Shown: positions 1 to 5,890 of the stretch, piece after piece
Numbering within the stretch: position 1 is the first letter of the stretch
Layout: every line of letters starts with the position of its first letter
NCBI GenBank assembly: GCA_016928495.1
Contig: JAFGKQ010000268.1
Span: forward strand, 1 to 6,131
Origin: Candidatus Fermentibacterales bacterium
GTDB lineage: Bacteria > Fermentibacterota > Fermentibacteria > Fermentibacterales > JAFGKQ01
Direction of reading: 5' to 3'
Length of the DNA: 6,131 nt
Position numbers and translations under genes: made by a program
Notes under the pieces: generated by a model
Seen by the model: only the letters and a program-made list of their open reading frames with translations
What the model was told of the DNA's origin: nothing
The model's database searches: none

Positions 1-33
1 ATGATGAAACAAGGGTATGTTTGAACGGAGCCG

Positions 34-1431
34 GTGTTGATCAGAAGGCATGTGTTCGACAGGCTGGCCGAATGGCTCGGGTCCCGCGACCCCAGGTGCC
101 TGCTCCTCAGAGGGGCCCGGCAGGTGGGGAAGACGACCGCCGTGCGCAGCATCCCGTCGCTTGCCTCATCTGACGTGCGCGTCATGGAGGTGAACCTCGA
201 GGAGCACCCCGAGCTGGAGAGGGTCTTCGCGACGAACGACGCCTCCAGGATCCTGGAGGAGCTTTCCTTCACCGCAGGCGGATCGCCCTCCGGGGGGGAC
301 GTCGTCTTCCTGGACGAGATCCAGGCGGCGCCGTCGGCGATGGGCGCCATGCGCTACCTGAGGCAGCGAAGGCCGGACCTGCGATACCTGGCGGCGGGGT
401 CGCTGCTGGACATGGAGCTGGGGGCCGGGGCCAGCTCCGTCCCGGTCGGCAGGATGGAGTACCTCTTCATGGGCCCGCTCAGCTTCGGAGAGGTGCTGAT
501 GGCCGATCGCACGGCCTCGGAGGAGCTCGGTCTGATCCGGGGCTGGCGGCCGGGCGCGAGCTTCCCCGAGGCAGCCCATCGGAGACTGCTCGACCTGCTC
601 AGGCGATTCATCATCACCGGCGGAATGCCCGAAGCCGCCGAGAGGGCCCTCGAGTCCGGCGATCCGACCATGGCGGAGCAGGTCAGGGCCTCGATCATCA
701 ACACCTACCGGGACGACTTCGCGGGGTACTCCGGAAGGTCGGACCTCCTCATGCTGAGGAGAGTCTACGACTGGGTCGCGGCCCACGCGGGTGAGAAGGT
801 CGCCTACTCCCGAATCGCCCCGGATGCGCGAGCAGCCGTCGTGCGGCGGGCAATCGAGACGCTCGAGGCGGCGACGGTGGTCTTCCCGGCGGTCCACAGC
901 GCCGGCAACGGGGTGCCGCTGGGTGCCGAGGCCAGGCCGTCCGTCTTCAAGCTCTACTTCCTCGACGTGGGGCTGATGTCGCAGATGACGGGCGTGGCGA
1001 GGATACCCCTCGACCGGATCTCCGACAGCCGCTTCGTGAACGAGGGCAGGCTGGCGGAGCAGTTCATCGCCCAGCACCTCCTCTTCGCCGGGCGGCCCTG
1101 GGAGCGCCCGGCCCTTCACTTCTGGCTGAGAGAGGGGCGGAGCAGCAACGCTGAGGTGGACTTCCTCACTGCCTGCGGGGAGCGCGTTGTCCCGGTCGAG
1201 GTGAAGGCGGGAAGCTCCGGCTCTATGAAGTCCCTGATGGCTTTCGCGAGGGAGAGAGGCACCGGCCTCGCCGTCCGGTTCGACACCCGTCCCCCTTCGT
1301 TCGGCAGGGCGCGGCACCTGCTCGGAGACGGAAGGGGAGGCAGCCGGCCGGTGGAGTACGACCTGCTGTCCCTTCCGCTCTACATGGTCGGGGAGTTGAG
1401 GAGGCTGGTGGAGGGTCTGACCTGCGGCTGA
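34..1431 (+). CDS. AAA-type ATPase with DUF4143-like C-terminal region
   Basis: Predicted ATP-binding protein of the widespread AAA_14/DUF4143 group, 465 aa, a usual length for the family. The cellular role of these proteins is not established. A Walker A motif, GARQVGKTT, lies at residues 27-35, and Walker B, VVFLDEIQ, at about 90-97 with D94 and E95. A sensor-like AAGSLL follows at about 120-125. The C-terminal half carries FYFLDVGL-type and NEGRLAEQF motifs typical of DUF4143. It then has EVDF (D376) followed by VEVKAG (E389, K391), a D...ExK arrangement resembling the PD-(D/E)xK nuclease fold; whether it is catalytic is unknown. There is no signal peptide or membrane helix, so it is probably cytosolic. 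The start is uncertain by one codon: the GGAG at 27-30 is only 3 nt from GTG 34 but 6 nt from TTG 37. The gene converges on the epimerase with 28 bp between them. Family call is confident, function is not. Confidence 0.9.
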   Translation: MLIRRHVFDRLAEWLGSRDPRCLLLRGARQVGKTTAVRSIPSLASSDVRVMEVNLEEHPELERVFATNDASRILEELSFTAGGSPSGGDVVFLDEIQAAPSAMGAMRYLRQRRPDLRYLAAGSLLDMELGAGASSVPVGRMEYLFMGPLSFGEVLMADRTASEELGLIRGWRPGASFPEAAHRRLLDLLRRFIITGGMPEAAERALESGDPTMAEQVRASIINTYRDDFAGYSGRSDLLMLRRVYDWVAAHAGEKVAYSRIAPDARAAVVRRAIETLEAATVVFPAVHSAGNGVPLGAEARPSVFKLYFLDVGLMSQMTGVARIPLDRISDSRFVNEGRLAEQFIAQHLLFAGRPWERPALHFWLREGRSSNAEVDFLTACGERVVPVEVKAGSSGSMKSLMAFARERGTGLAVRFDTRPPSFGRARHLLGDGRGGSRPVEYDLLSLPLYMVGELRRLVEGLTCG

Positions 1432-1459
1432 CCGCCGGTAAGGGCCCAGAACCGGGCAG
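1432..1459. other. Short convergent intergenic gap
   Basis: These 28 bases separate the stop codons of two convergent genes. They hold only a weak inverted repeat (CCGGT at 1435-1439 against ACCGG at 1451-1455, loop of 11) with no T-run on either strand, so I do not call a terminator here. Confidence 0.5.
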
Positions 1460-2419
1460 CTAGGCTTCGGAGGCCCCGCTCAGCCAGTCCAGTTCGGCCG
1501 CAAGGCCCTTCCGGAGATCCGTCGAGGGCTTCCAGCCGGTTGCCCTCTCGATCAGCTCGGTGGATGCGAGCGTATCCCTCACGTCGCCCTTCTGGACAGG
1601 CATCTGCCGGACCTCCGCTCGAGAGCCCATCAGGTCTGCGAGAACGCCGACGGCCTCGGAGAGAGACACCCTGTTGCCTCCCCCCACGTTGAGCACCTCT
1701 CCGCCGGTGACCGCCCTTGCGGCCAGAACCGCGTCGATCACGTCGTCCACGTAGGTGAAGTCCCTGGTCTGGCTCCCGTTGCCGTAGATCTCTATGGGAT
1801 CGCCCCCGAGCGCCGCGGAGATGAACCTGTGGAAGGCCATGTCGGGCCTCTGGCGTGGCCCGTACACGGTAAAGAACCTGAGGGACACCGACGGAAGGCC
1901 GTAGTTGCCGGAGTAGAGCCTGACGAGGCTCTCACCGGCCAGCTTGGTCACGCCGTAGGGGGAGAAGGGCCTGGGAACGCTAGCGTCCTCCCTCATGGGA
2001 AGCTCTGCCGTGTTGCCGTAGACCGACGAGGATGAGGCGTAGACGAAGCTCGACAGGCCTTCCGCGCTGCGGGCCCACTCCAGGAGCCTCTGCGTGGCCG
2101 TGACGTTGTCCCTGGTATAGACCTCGAAGCTCTCGCCCCATGACCTGCGCACCCCGGCCTGGGCCGCGAGGTGGTAGACGACGAGGTCCTCCCGGCCAAC
2201 GGAGTCCGATAGCCGGCTCAGCGAGTCCGTGCTCAGGTCCAGCTCGAGAAGAGTGAACGATGCGTTGCCCAGCGCCCCGGAGAGGTTCGCGCGCTTCACC
2301 GAGGGAGAGTAGTAGTCCCTGAAGCAGTCGACTCCGATGACCCGCTCGCCTTCGGCCAGAAGCCTGTCGGTCAGGCTGCTGCCTATGAAGCCGGCTGCCC
2401 CCGTGACGAGATGGACCAA
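1460..2419 (-). CDS. NAD-dependent nucleotide-sugar epimerase (UDP-glucuronate/UDP-glucose 4-epimerase-like)
   Basis: Extended short-chain dehydrogenase/reductase of 319 aa, predicted to interconvert UDP-hexoses or UDP-hexuronates by oxidation and reduction at C4 using bound NAD, in the cytosol. Numbering from the TTG at 2419, the Rossmann motif GAAGFIG is at residues 7-13, D31 ends the second strand where it would bind the NAD ribose, and HLAAQAGVR is conserved. A serine run at 129-132 supplies the catalytic Ser, and Y155-x3-K159 is the catalytic pair. The FRDYY...K...L segment at 33-46 resembles UDP-glucuronate 4-epimerases more than classical GalE, but substrate cannot be fixed from sequence. 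An in-frame ATG at 2464 would add 15 residues ahead of the first beta strand. TTG 2419 is preferred because GGAAGGGGG lies 5 nt upstream and the protein then begins MVHLVTGAAG, as is normal for the family. It is divergent from the sugar-phosphate transferase, suggesting shared glycan function. Confidence 0.9.
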   Translation of the reverse strand: MVHLVTGAAGFIGSSLTDRLLAEGERVIGVDCFRDYYSPSVKRANLSGALGNASFTLLELDLSTDSLSRLSDSVGREDLVVYHLAAQAGVRRSWGESFEVYTRDNVTATQRLLEWARSAEGLSSFVYASSSSVYGNTAELPMREDASVPRPFSPYGVTKLAGESLVRLYSGNYGLPSVSLRFFTVYGPRQRPDMAFHRFISAALGGDPIEIYGNGSQTRDFTYVDDVIDAVLAARAVTGGEVLNVGGGNRVSLSEAVGVLADLMGSRAEVRQMPVQKGDVRDTLASTELIERATGWKPSTDLRKGLAAELDWLSGASEA

Positions 2420-2424
2420 CAGAA

Positions 2425-2433
2425 CCCCCTTCC
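2425..2433 (-). promoter_or_regulatory. Ribosome binding site deciding the epimerase start
   Basis: The minus strand reads GGAAGGGGG followed by TTCTG and then TTG. The 5-8 nt spacing (depending on which part pairs with the anti-SD) fits TTG 2419. No comparable motif precedes the upstream in-frame ATG at 2464. Confidence 0.65.
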
Positions 2434-2438
2434 GGAAG

Positions 2439-2452
2439 CCCGGCAAGCCGGG
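2439..2452. repeat. Inverted repeat CCCGGC-AA-GCCGGG in epimerase leader
   Basis: A perfect 6-bp inverted repeat with a 2-base centre. In RNA the innermost pair would open to give a 5-bp stem and 4-base loop. If the epimerase is transcribed from the TATGTT box at 2465-2460, the transcript would begin near 2453, placing this stem at its extreme 5' end, just ahead of the ribosome binding site. It could stabilise the mRNA or be a protein-binding site; the sequence does not decide. Confidence 0.4.
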
Positions 2453-2459
2453 GAGAGAG

Positions 2460-2488
2460 AACATACAGGTCCTGCGCCCCCCGGCCTA
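2460..2488 (-). promoter_or_regulatory. Candidate sigma70-type promoter for the epimerase
   Basis: On the minus strand TAGGCC (2488-2483, 3 of 6 matches to TTGACA) is followed after 17 bp by TATGTT (2465-2460, 4 of 6 matches to TATAAT). The -10 box covers the in-frame ATG at 2464, another reason not to use that ATG as the start. The match is weak and promoter rules for this organism are unknown. Confidence 0.3.
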
Positions 2489-2507
2489 CCCCCGCGCCCG
2501 GCTTCCG

Positions 2508-2526
2508 CGATGCCGTCCCGGCATCG
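2508..2526. promoter_or_regulatory. Palindrome between divergent genes, possible operator
   Basis: CGATGCCG (2508-2515) and CGGCATCG (2519-2526) are perfect reverse complements around TCC. The site sits near the middle of the divergent intergenic region, directly against the candidate -35 box of the transferase gene. No T-run follows on either strand, so it is not a convincing intrinsic terminator. A dimeric regulator site is the more natural reading, but this is inference. Confidence 0.45.
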
Positions 2527-2555
2527 TTGCAGAAACCCCCCGCCGGGAGTAGTGT
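2527..2555 (+). promoter_or_regulatory. Candidate promoter for the sugar-phosphate transferase
   Basis: TTGCAG (2527-2532) and TAGTGT (2550-2555) are 17 bp apart, each matching about half of the sigma70 consensus. Transcription would start near 2562, leaving a leader of roughly 48 nt. The adjoining palindrome is then centred about 45 bp upstream of the start, a position used by activators that contact RNA polymerase. Weak on sequence alone. Confidence 0.28.
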
Positions 2556-2597
2556 TGTGTACCCGGAAGCACGCCCCGCAGCGGGAATGGATCAGCC

Positions 2598-2605
2598 GGA
2601 GGGAG
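2598..2605 (+). promoter_or_regulatory. Ribosome binding site for TTG 2610
   Basis: GGAGGGAG contains a full GGAGG at 2598-2602, 7 nt before TTG 2610. It strongly supports this non-ATG start for the transferase, since no in-frame ATG occurs until after the first membrane helix has begun. Confidence 0.75.
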
Positions 2606-2609
2606 CCTC

Positions 2610-4058
2610 TTGGGCACAACCAGAACCGCGGGCCTGGACAGGACCTACTTCTCCGTGGCCTCGATCCTGGACGTTGCGCTTATCGCCTTCTGCATCGCGC
2701 TGGCCATGCTCATCCGCTTCGGGACCATCACGGACGCCGATCTCCGGCCCATGATCGGCACATGGGTCTTGATGTCGGTGGCCGTGCTGACCGGTTCCGC
2801 GGTCGAGTCCCTCTACGTGGCCAGGACCACATCGAACAGGACCCTGCACTTCTACAGGATGGCCCGGCTCGCGCTCGTGACCATGGCTTTCTACGTGCTG
2901 TTCGTCTACGCAGTGAAGTTCCCGGCCAGGCTGTTCGTGGTGAGCAGGGCCGCGGTCCTTCTGGTGTTCGTCCTCTGGCTCTGGCTCTACCTGCTCCTGC
3001 GCATCCTGCTGCTGCCGCATCTCGTCACGCTGTTCCTGAAGCTGTCCCGGAGGAAGAGGATCAGCCTGCTCTTCTGCGGCGACGACAGGGCCATCAGGAG
3101 GGTTGGCGCAGTCTTCCGGAAATCCCCGATATACAGGCACATGATCGTCCCGGTGGGAAGCTGTGACGCATGCGGCCTGCCGATGGACGAGAGACTGGGC
3201 TTCTACATGAGGAGGGCGGAGGAGCTCGGTGCTACGCAGATCTGCGTGGTGGACGAGCAGGCGGAGTACGGAGACATAGCGGCCTTCGTGATGGAGTGCC
3301 GCAAGAGGGGCATCCCTCTGGTCTTCTACTCGCCGCACTTCCGCACGCTGAGGTACTACGATCCCTGGCTCAGCTTCGAGGACATCGGCGCCATGCCCTT
3401 CCTCTACGGCCCGTGGTCGGCGACCGCGGAGGTCGCCTGGAGGGTGGTCGACCTCGTCTTCGCGTCGATCGCCGTGCTGGTCCTCTCCCCTCTTCTCCTG
3501 GCGATCGCGATTGCCGTGAAGCTCTCGGGCAGAGGGCCGGTGCTGTTCGTGCAGGAGAGGGTCTGCAGGGACATGAAGAGGCTCCGGTTCCCCAAGTTCA
3601 GGTCGATGACGGCCGGCACCAGGAAGTCGGAGGAGGCTCACAGGGAGTACTTCAGGAGGTACGTCGAGGGCAAGCCGATGGAGACCGACGACAACGGCGA
3701 GGCTGTCTACAAGCTGGATCAGAGGCAGCGCATCACGGCAGTGGGCAGGATCATACGCAAGACGTCCCTCGACGAGCTTCCCCAGGTGTTCTGCGTCATC
3801 TCCGGCTCGATGAGCCTGGTCGGCCCCAGGCCCTGCATACCCTACGAGCTGGAGCACTACAGCGACTGGCAGAAGCAGAGGTTCACGGTGAAGCCCGGGC
3901 TGACCGGGGTCTGGCAGGTCTACGGCAGGAGCAGGCTGCCGTTCGGTGCGGCGCAGTTCCTGGACTTCTGCTACGTGTTCCAGAGGAGCTTCTCCATGAA
4001 CGTCCGGCTGGTTCTCAAGACCTTCCCGGTCATCCTGTTCGGACGCGGGGGCATGTAG
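2610..4058 (+). CDS. Polyprenyl-phosphate glycosylphosphotransferase (WbaP-type)
   Basis: Membrane enzyme of 482 aa, predicted to transfer a sugar-1-phosphate from a UDP-sugar to undecaprenyl phosphate, the first committed step of an exopolysaccharide, capsule or O-antigen unit. The N-terminal part has four hydrophobic segments (about 14-36, 46-66, 82-103, 108-140). A soluble Rossmann-like domain follows, beginning ISLLFCGDD at 151. A hydrophobic segment at about 282-303 leads into the catalytic bacterial sugar transferase domain. That domain shows PKFRSM (328-333), the SLDELPQ motif with the D388-E389 dyad, MSLVGPRP (401-408) and KPGLTGVWQV (428-437). Length and order match full-length polytopic family members. 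The motif after DELPQ deviates: Cys395 and Ser400 stand where Asn and Asp are usual (NVxxGDMS). It starts at TTG with a strong GGAGG and is divergent from the epimerase. Family is certain; donor sugar is not. Confidence 0.93.
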   Translation: MGTTRTAGLDRTYFSVASILDVALIAFCIALAMLIRFGTITDADLRPMIGTWVLMSVAVLTGSAVESLYVARTTSNRTLHFYRMARLALVTMAFYVLFVYAVKFPARLFVVSRAAVLLVFVLWLWLYLLLRILLLPHLVTLFLKLSRRKRISLLFCGDDRAIRRVGAVFRKSPIYRHMIVPVGSCDACGLPMDERLGFYMRRAEELGATQICVVDEQAEYGDIAAFVMECRKRGIPLVFYSPHFRTLRYYDPWLSFEDIGAMPFLYGPWSATAEVAWRVVDLVFASIAVLVLSPLLLAIAIAVKLSGRGPVLFVQERVCRDMKRLRFPKFRSMTAGTRKSEEAHREYFRRYVEGKPMETDDNGEAVYKLDQRQRITAVGRIIRKTSLDELPQVFCVISGSMSLVGPRPCIPYELEHYSDWQKQRFTVKPGLTGVWQVYGRSRLPFGAAQFLDFCYVFQRSFSMNVRLVLKTFPVILFGRGGM

Positions 4059-4118
4059 GCGCCGGAACCCGGAGCCCGGAGAAGGCGTTGTGATCGTGTC
4101 GGCACTCACTCACCGGAC

Positions 4119-4124
4119 AGGGAG
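4119..4124 (+). promoter_or_regulatory. Ribosome binding site of the 44-aa ORF
   Basis: AGGGAG stands 6 nt before ATG 4131, near-ideal spacing. It is main support for translation of the short ORF that follows. Confidence 0.65.
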
Positions 4125-4130
4125 CAGCGG

Positions 4131-4265
4131 ATGACAAGGCAGACCCTGGGCCGACTCCTGGTCCTGGTCGTCTCCATAGTGCTGCTTCTCGTGGTGTGCG
4201 ATCATGCCGGCTTCAGGATCATCCCCGGCGGCGACTCGACCACCGGACGCGTCATCCGCACCTGA
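4131..4265 (+). CDS. Small single-helix membrane protein, 44 aa
   Basis: I recognise no family. The ORF begins with ATG, is preceded by AGGGAG at 6 nt spacing, and its codons mostly end in G or C like its neighbours, all of which favour real coding. The short N-terminus carries R3 and R8. A hydrophobic run from L9 to V22 could span the membrane once, then come C23, D24 and a small polar tail rich in Gly, Ser and Thr with R40 and R43. L20-V21-V22-C23 looks a little like a lipobox, but Val just before Cys is not the usual Gly, Ala or Ser, so lipoprotein processing is doubtful. It lies 72 bp after the transferase gene with no terminator evident between them, and a strong hairpin starts 12 bp after its stop, so it is probably the last gene of that transcript. 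A role beside the transferase is only inference. Confidence 0.6.
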   Translation: MTRQTLGRLLVLVVSIVLLLVVCDHAGFRIIPGGDSTTGRVIRT

Positions 4266-4276
4266 GGCGGATACTA

Positions 4277-4295
4277 GCGGCTCCGGAGGGGCCGC
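4277..4295 (+). terminator. GC-rich hairpin, possible transcription terminator
   Basis: GCGGCTCC (4277-4284) pairs with GGGGCCGC (4288-4295), one pair being G-U, around a GGA loop. It follows the 44-aa ORF stop by 11 bases, where a terminator would be expected. The tail is GACCTTCCTGATT rather than a clean T-run, so termination may be weak or may need a factor. Confidence 0.45.
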
Positions 4296-4345
4296 GACCT
4301 TCCTGATTGCCAGCCCCTGCGGCAGGCATTAGCATAAGCACGAGG

Positions 4346-4372
4346 TTCACAGAAGAAGTTCAATCTTACACT
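4346..4372 (+). promoter_or_regulatory. Candidate promoter for the DHH phosphoesterase
   Basis: TTCACA (4346-4351, 5 of 6 matches to TTGACA) and TACACT (4367-4372, 4 of 6 matches to TATAAT) are 15 bp apart, shorter than the usual 17. They lie in a stretch (about 4327-4375) visibly richer in A and T than anything around it. A transcript from here would start near 4380 and have a leader of about 70 nt to ATG 4448. Confidence 0.38.
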
Positions 4373-4447
4373 CCTGACATCCGTGGAGGGTCACTACTCC
4401 GGTTTTCCGCAAGCAGGGGTGCAGCCCAGGACAGGAACCCCGTCGCT

Positions 4448-5890
4448 ATGGTTCGGCACAGGCGTGAACCGGGCAGCCTCGGGCTGGACGTCCTCAGGAA
4501 GAGGTACCCGGACGCGAAGGATCCGCTGAAGGCCTGGCTGCCCGATCGCCCGCCCTTCAGGCAGGGGCTCCCCGAGCTCGAGAAGCTCGAGAGCGAGCTG
4601 GAAGCGGTCCAGAAAAGGCGCGGCAAGGTAGTCCTATACTGCCATGACGACATGGACGGCATTGCCGGTCTGTTCGTCGGTCTGCGCATCCTGGGCGCCG
4701 AGGGCTTCCTGACCAGCCACATCATCCCCAACAGGGGCAAGGACGACTACGGGCTCCTCCCGGAGCGGATGGAGGGCGTCGTGGAGTCCGGAGACCTGCT
4801 GCTGACGGTTGATTTCGGGTGCTCCGCGGTCGAGGGGGTGGAGTGGGCCAAGGGCCGGGGAGCCAGGGTCGTCGTTACCGACCACCACACGCTCAACCCG
4901 CCACTGCCCAAGCCCCACGCCATGATAGACCCGCAGGCAGTGGGCGGCCCCGCCACCGAGCTGGCCGGCTGCGGCGTGATCTACGCGGCCCTCACCGAGC
5001 TGTTCCCGAGGTGGCAGCGGGATCCCATGATCATCGCTGCCGTGGCGCTGGGAACGATCTCGGACAGGGTCCCCATCTACTCCTGGAACAGGCACATGCT
5101 GGGGCTGTTCGACGGGCTGAGGATCAACTCCCTCCCGGCAGGGATGAGGGTCATCCTGGGCTCCTGGCCCCGCAAGGACGGGAGCTGGACGGCCCAGCAG
5201 GTGAGACAGCAGGTCACCTCCACGATAGGCAAGGGCACCGACTCCGGCATAGACGAGATGATAGACTTCATGACCTCCGACGACGTGAGGCTGTGCGCGG
5301 CCGCCTGGAAGACGATGCAGGAGAGGAGCGAGCACAGAGCTCAATTGCTGTCCGAGATCGTGAGCCGTGCCATGCTGGAGAAGGACCCCCAGGCCGATGC
5401 GATGGGTCTCACCCTGGTCTACCTGGGCGAGGTGCAGCCCGGCATGGGCGGAAGCGTGGCCAGCAAGCTGTGCAGCATCTACGGGCGCGGGGCGATAGTC
5501 GTTGCCAGGAGGAGTGACGGGGCGATAGTTGGCGAGGCCCGCTCCATGGGTGACTGGGACATGGCTGCGTTCCTGGTCGGCATGAGGGAGCACTTCACCA
5601 GCGCGGGCGGGCACGTAAGGGCTGCCGGCTTCAGCGCGGAGGTGGGCACCTGGCCGAAGATACACGAGCTGATGCTGACCAGGATGGCGACGTTCCCGAC
5701 CAGGAAGGTGCCTCCCCCTCACGTGGACCTCAGGCTCAGGGAGCTGCCCGATCCCTCGGAGCTGGAGTGCCTGTCCCCCTTCGGCCCCGGCTTCCCTCCC
5801 CCCGCCGTGAAGATGGGCAAGCAGCGCTACCTCATGCAGTACGGCTCAGGCTCCACCTTCTGGGCGATCAGCGACGAGAGCGGGGAGTAG
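4448..5890 (+). CDS. RecJ-like DHH/DHHA1 family phosphoesterase
   Basis: Predicted Mn2+-dependent phosphoesterase of 480 aa, most like RecJ-type single-strand exonucleases and the archaeal GAN/RecJ-like group; cytosolic. DHH motifs, numbered from ATG 4448: HDDMDG with H66, D67, D68 and D70; VDFGCS with D122; TDHH with D145, H146, H147; LAGCGV; and GTISD with D206. These are the metal ligands of the family and all are present. The DHHA1 domain has GEARS and GGHVRAAGF (G387-F395). The C-terminus keeps the RecJ-like LSPFGPG but stops about 35 residues later, so the OB-fold of bacterial RecJ (usually about 570 aa) is missing or only a stub. The frame is open back to TTG 4307, but that stretch has AT-ending codons unlike the gene and holds the promoter-like boxes. 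ATG 4448, with AGGAA 10 nt upstream, is therefore chosen. DNA versus nucleotide substrate is undecided. Confidence 0.88.
   Translation: MVRHRREPGSLGLDVLRKRYPDAKDPLKAWLPDRPPFRQGLPELEKLESELEAVQKRRGKVVLYCHDDMDGIAGLFVGLRILGAEGFLTSHIIPNRGKDDYGLLPERMEGVVESGDLLLTVDFGCSAVEGVEWAKGRGARVVVTDHHTLNPPLPKPHAMIDPQAVGGPATELAGCGVIYAALTELFPRWQRDPMIIAAVALGTISDRVPIYSWNRHMLGLFDGLRINSLPAGMRVILGSWPRKDGSWTAQQVRQQVTSTIGKGTDSGIDEMIDFMTSDDVRLCAAAWKTMQERSEHRAQLLSEIVSRAMLEKDPQADAMGLTLVYLGEVQPGMGGSVASKLCSIYGRGAIVVARRSDGAIVGEARSMGDWDMAAFLVGMREHFTSAGGHVRAAGFSAEVGTWPKIHELMLTRMATFPTRKVPPPHVDLRLRELPDPSELECLSPFGPGFPPPAVKMGKQRYLMQYGSGSTFWAISDESGE

Noticed and set aside
16-21. TATGTT as a -10 box for the ATPase gene
   Set aside because: It would start transcription near 28, too close to the start codon to keep the ribosome binding site, and the -35 region is outside the window.
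1-24. Short frame ATGATGAAACAAGGG... ending in TGA at 22-24, possible end of an upstream gene
   Set aside because: Only seven codons are visible and their AT-rich third positions differ from the local genes; it is more likely leader or promoter sequence, and cannot be supported either way.
166-1317. Long minus-strand frame of 383 codons opposite the ATPase
   Set aside because: It is low-complexity Arg/Gly/Pro-rich sequence with no domain, exactly antisense to a gene with clear family motifs; a shadow frame of GC-rich coding DNA.
1435-1455. Weak inverted repeat between the ATPase and epimerase stops as a bidirectional terminator
   Set aside because: Only five base pairs with an 11-base loop and no T-run on either strand.
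2433-2570. Three copies of CGGAAGC/GCTTCCG at 2433, 2501 and 2564 in the divergent region
   Set aside because: In about 190 bp of GC-rich sequence, several shared 7-mers are expected by chance, and flanking bases agree only in part.
4068-4081. Tandem CCCGGAG CCCGGAG after the transferase stop
   Set aside because: A two-copy 7-bp repeat in GC-rich non-coding DNA with no further structure; most likely chance or slippage.
2592-4109. Long minus-strand frame of 505 codons opposite the transferase
   Set aside because: Composition is dominated by His, Gln, Glu, Pro and Arg with no hydrophobic core, as expected for an antisense shadow of a GC-rich gene.
4188-4199. LVVC in the 44-aa protein as a lipoprotein signal
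   Set aside because: The residue before Cys is Val rather than Gly, Ala or Ser, so signal peptidase II cleavage is not supported.
4634-5722. Minus-strand frame of 362 codons opposite the DHH gene
   Set aside because: No recognisable motif and shadow-type composition; the plus-strand frame has complete DHH and DHHA1 motifs.
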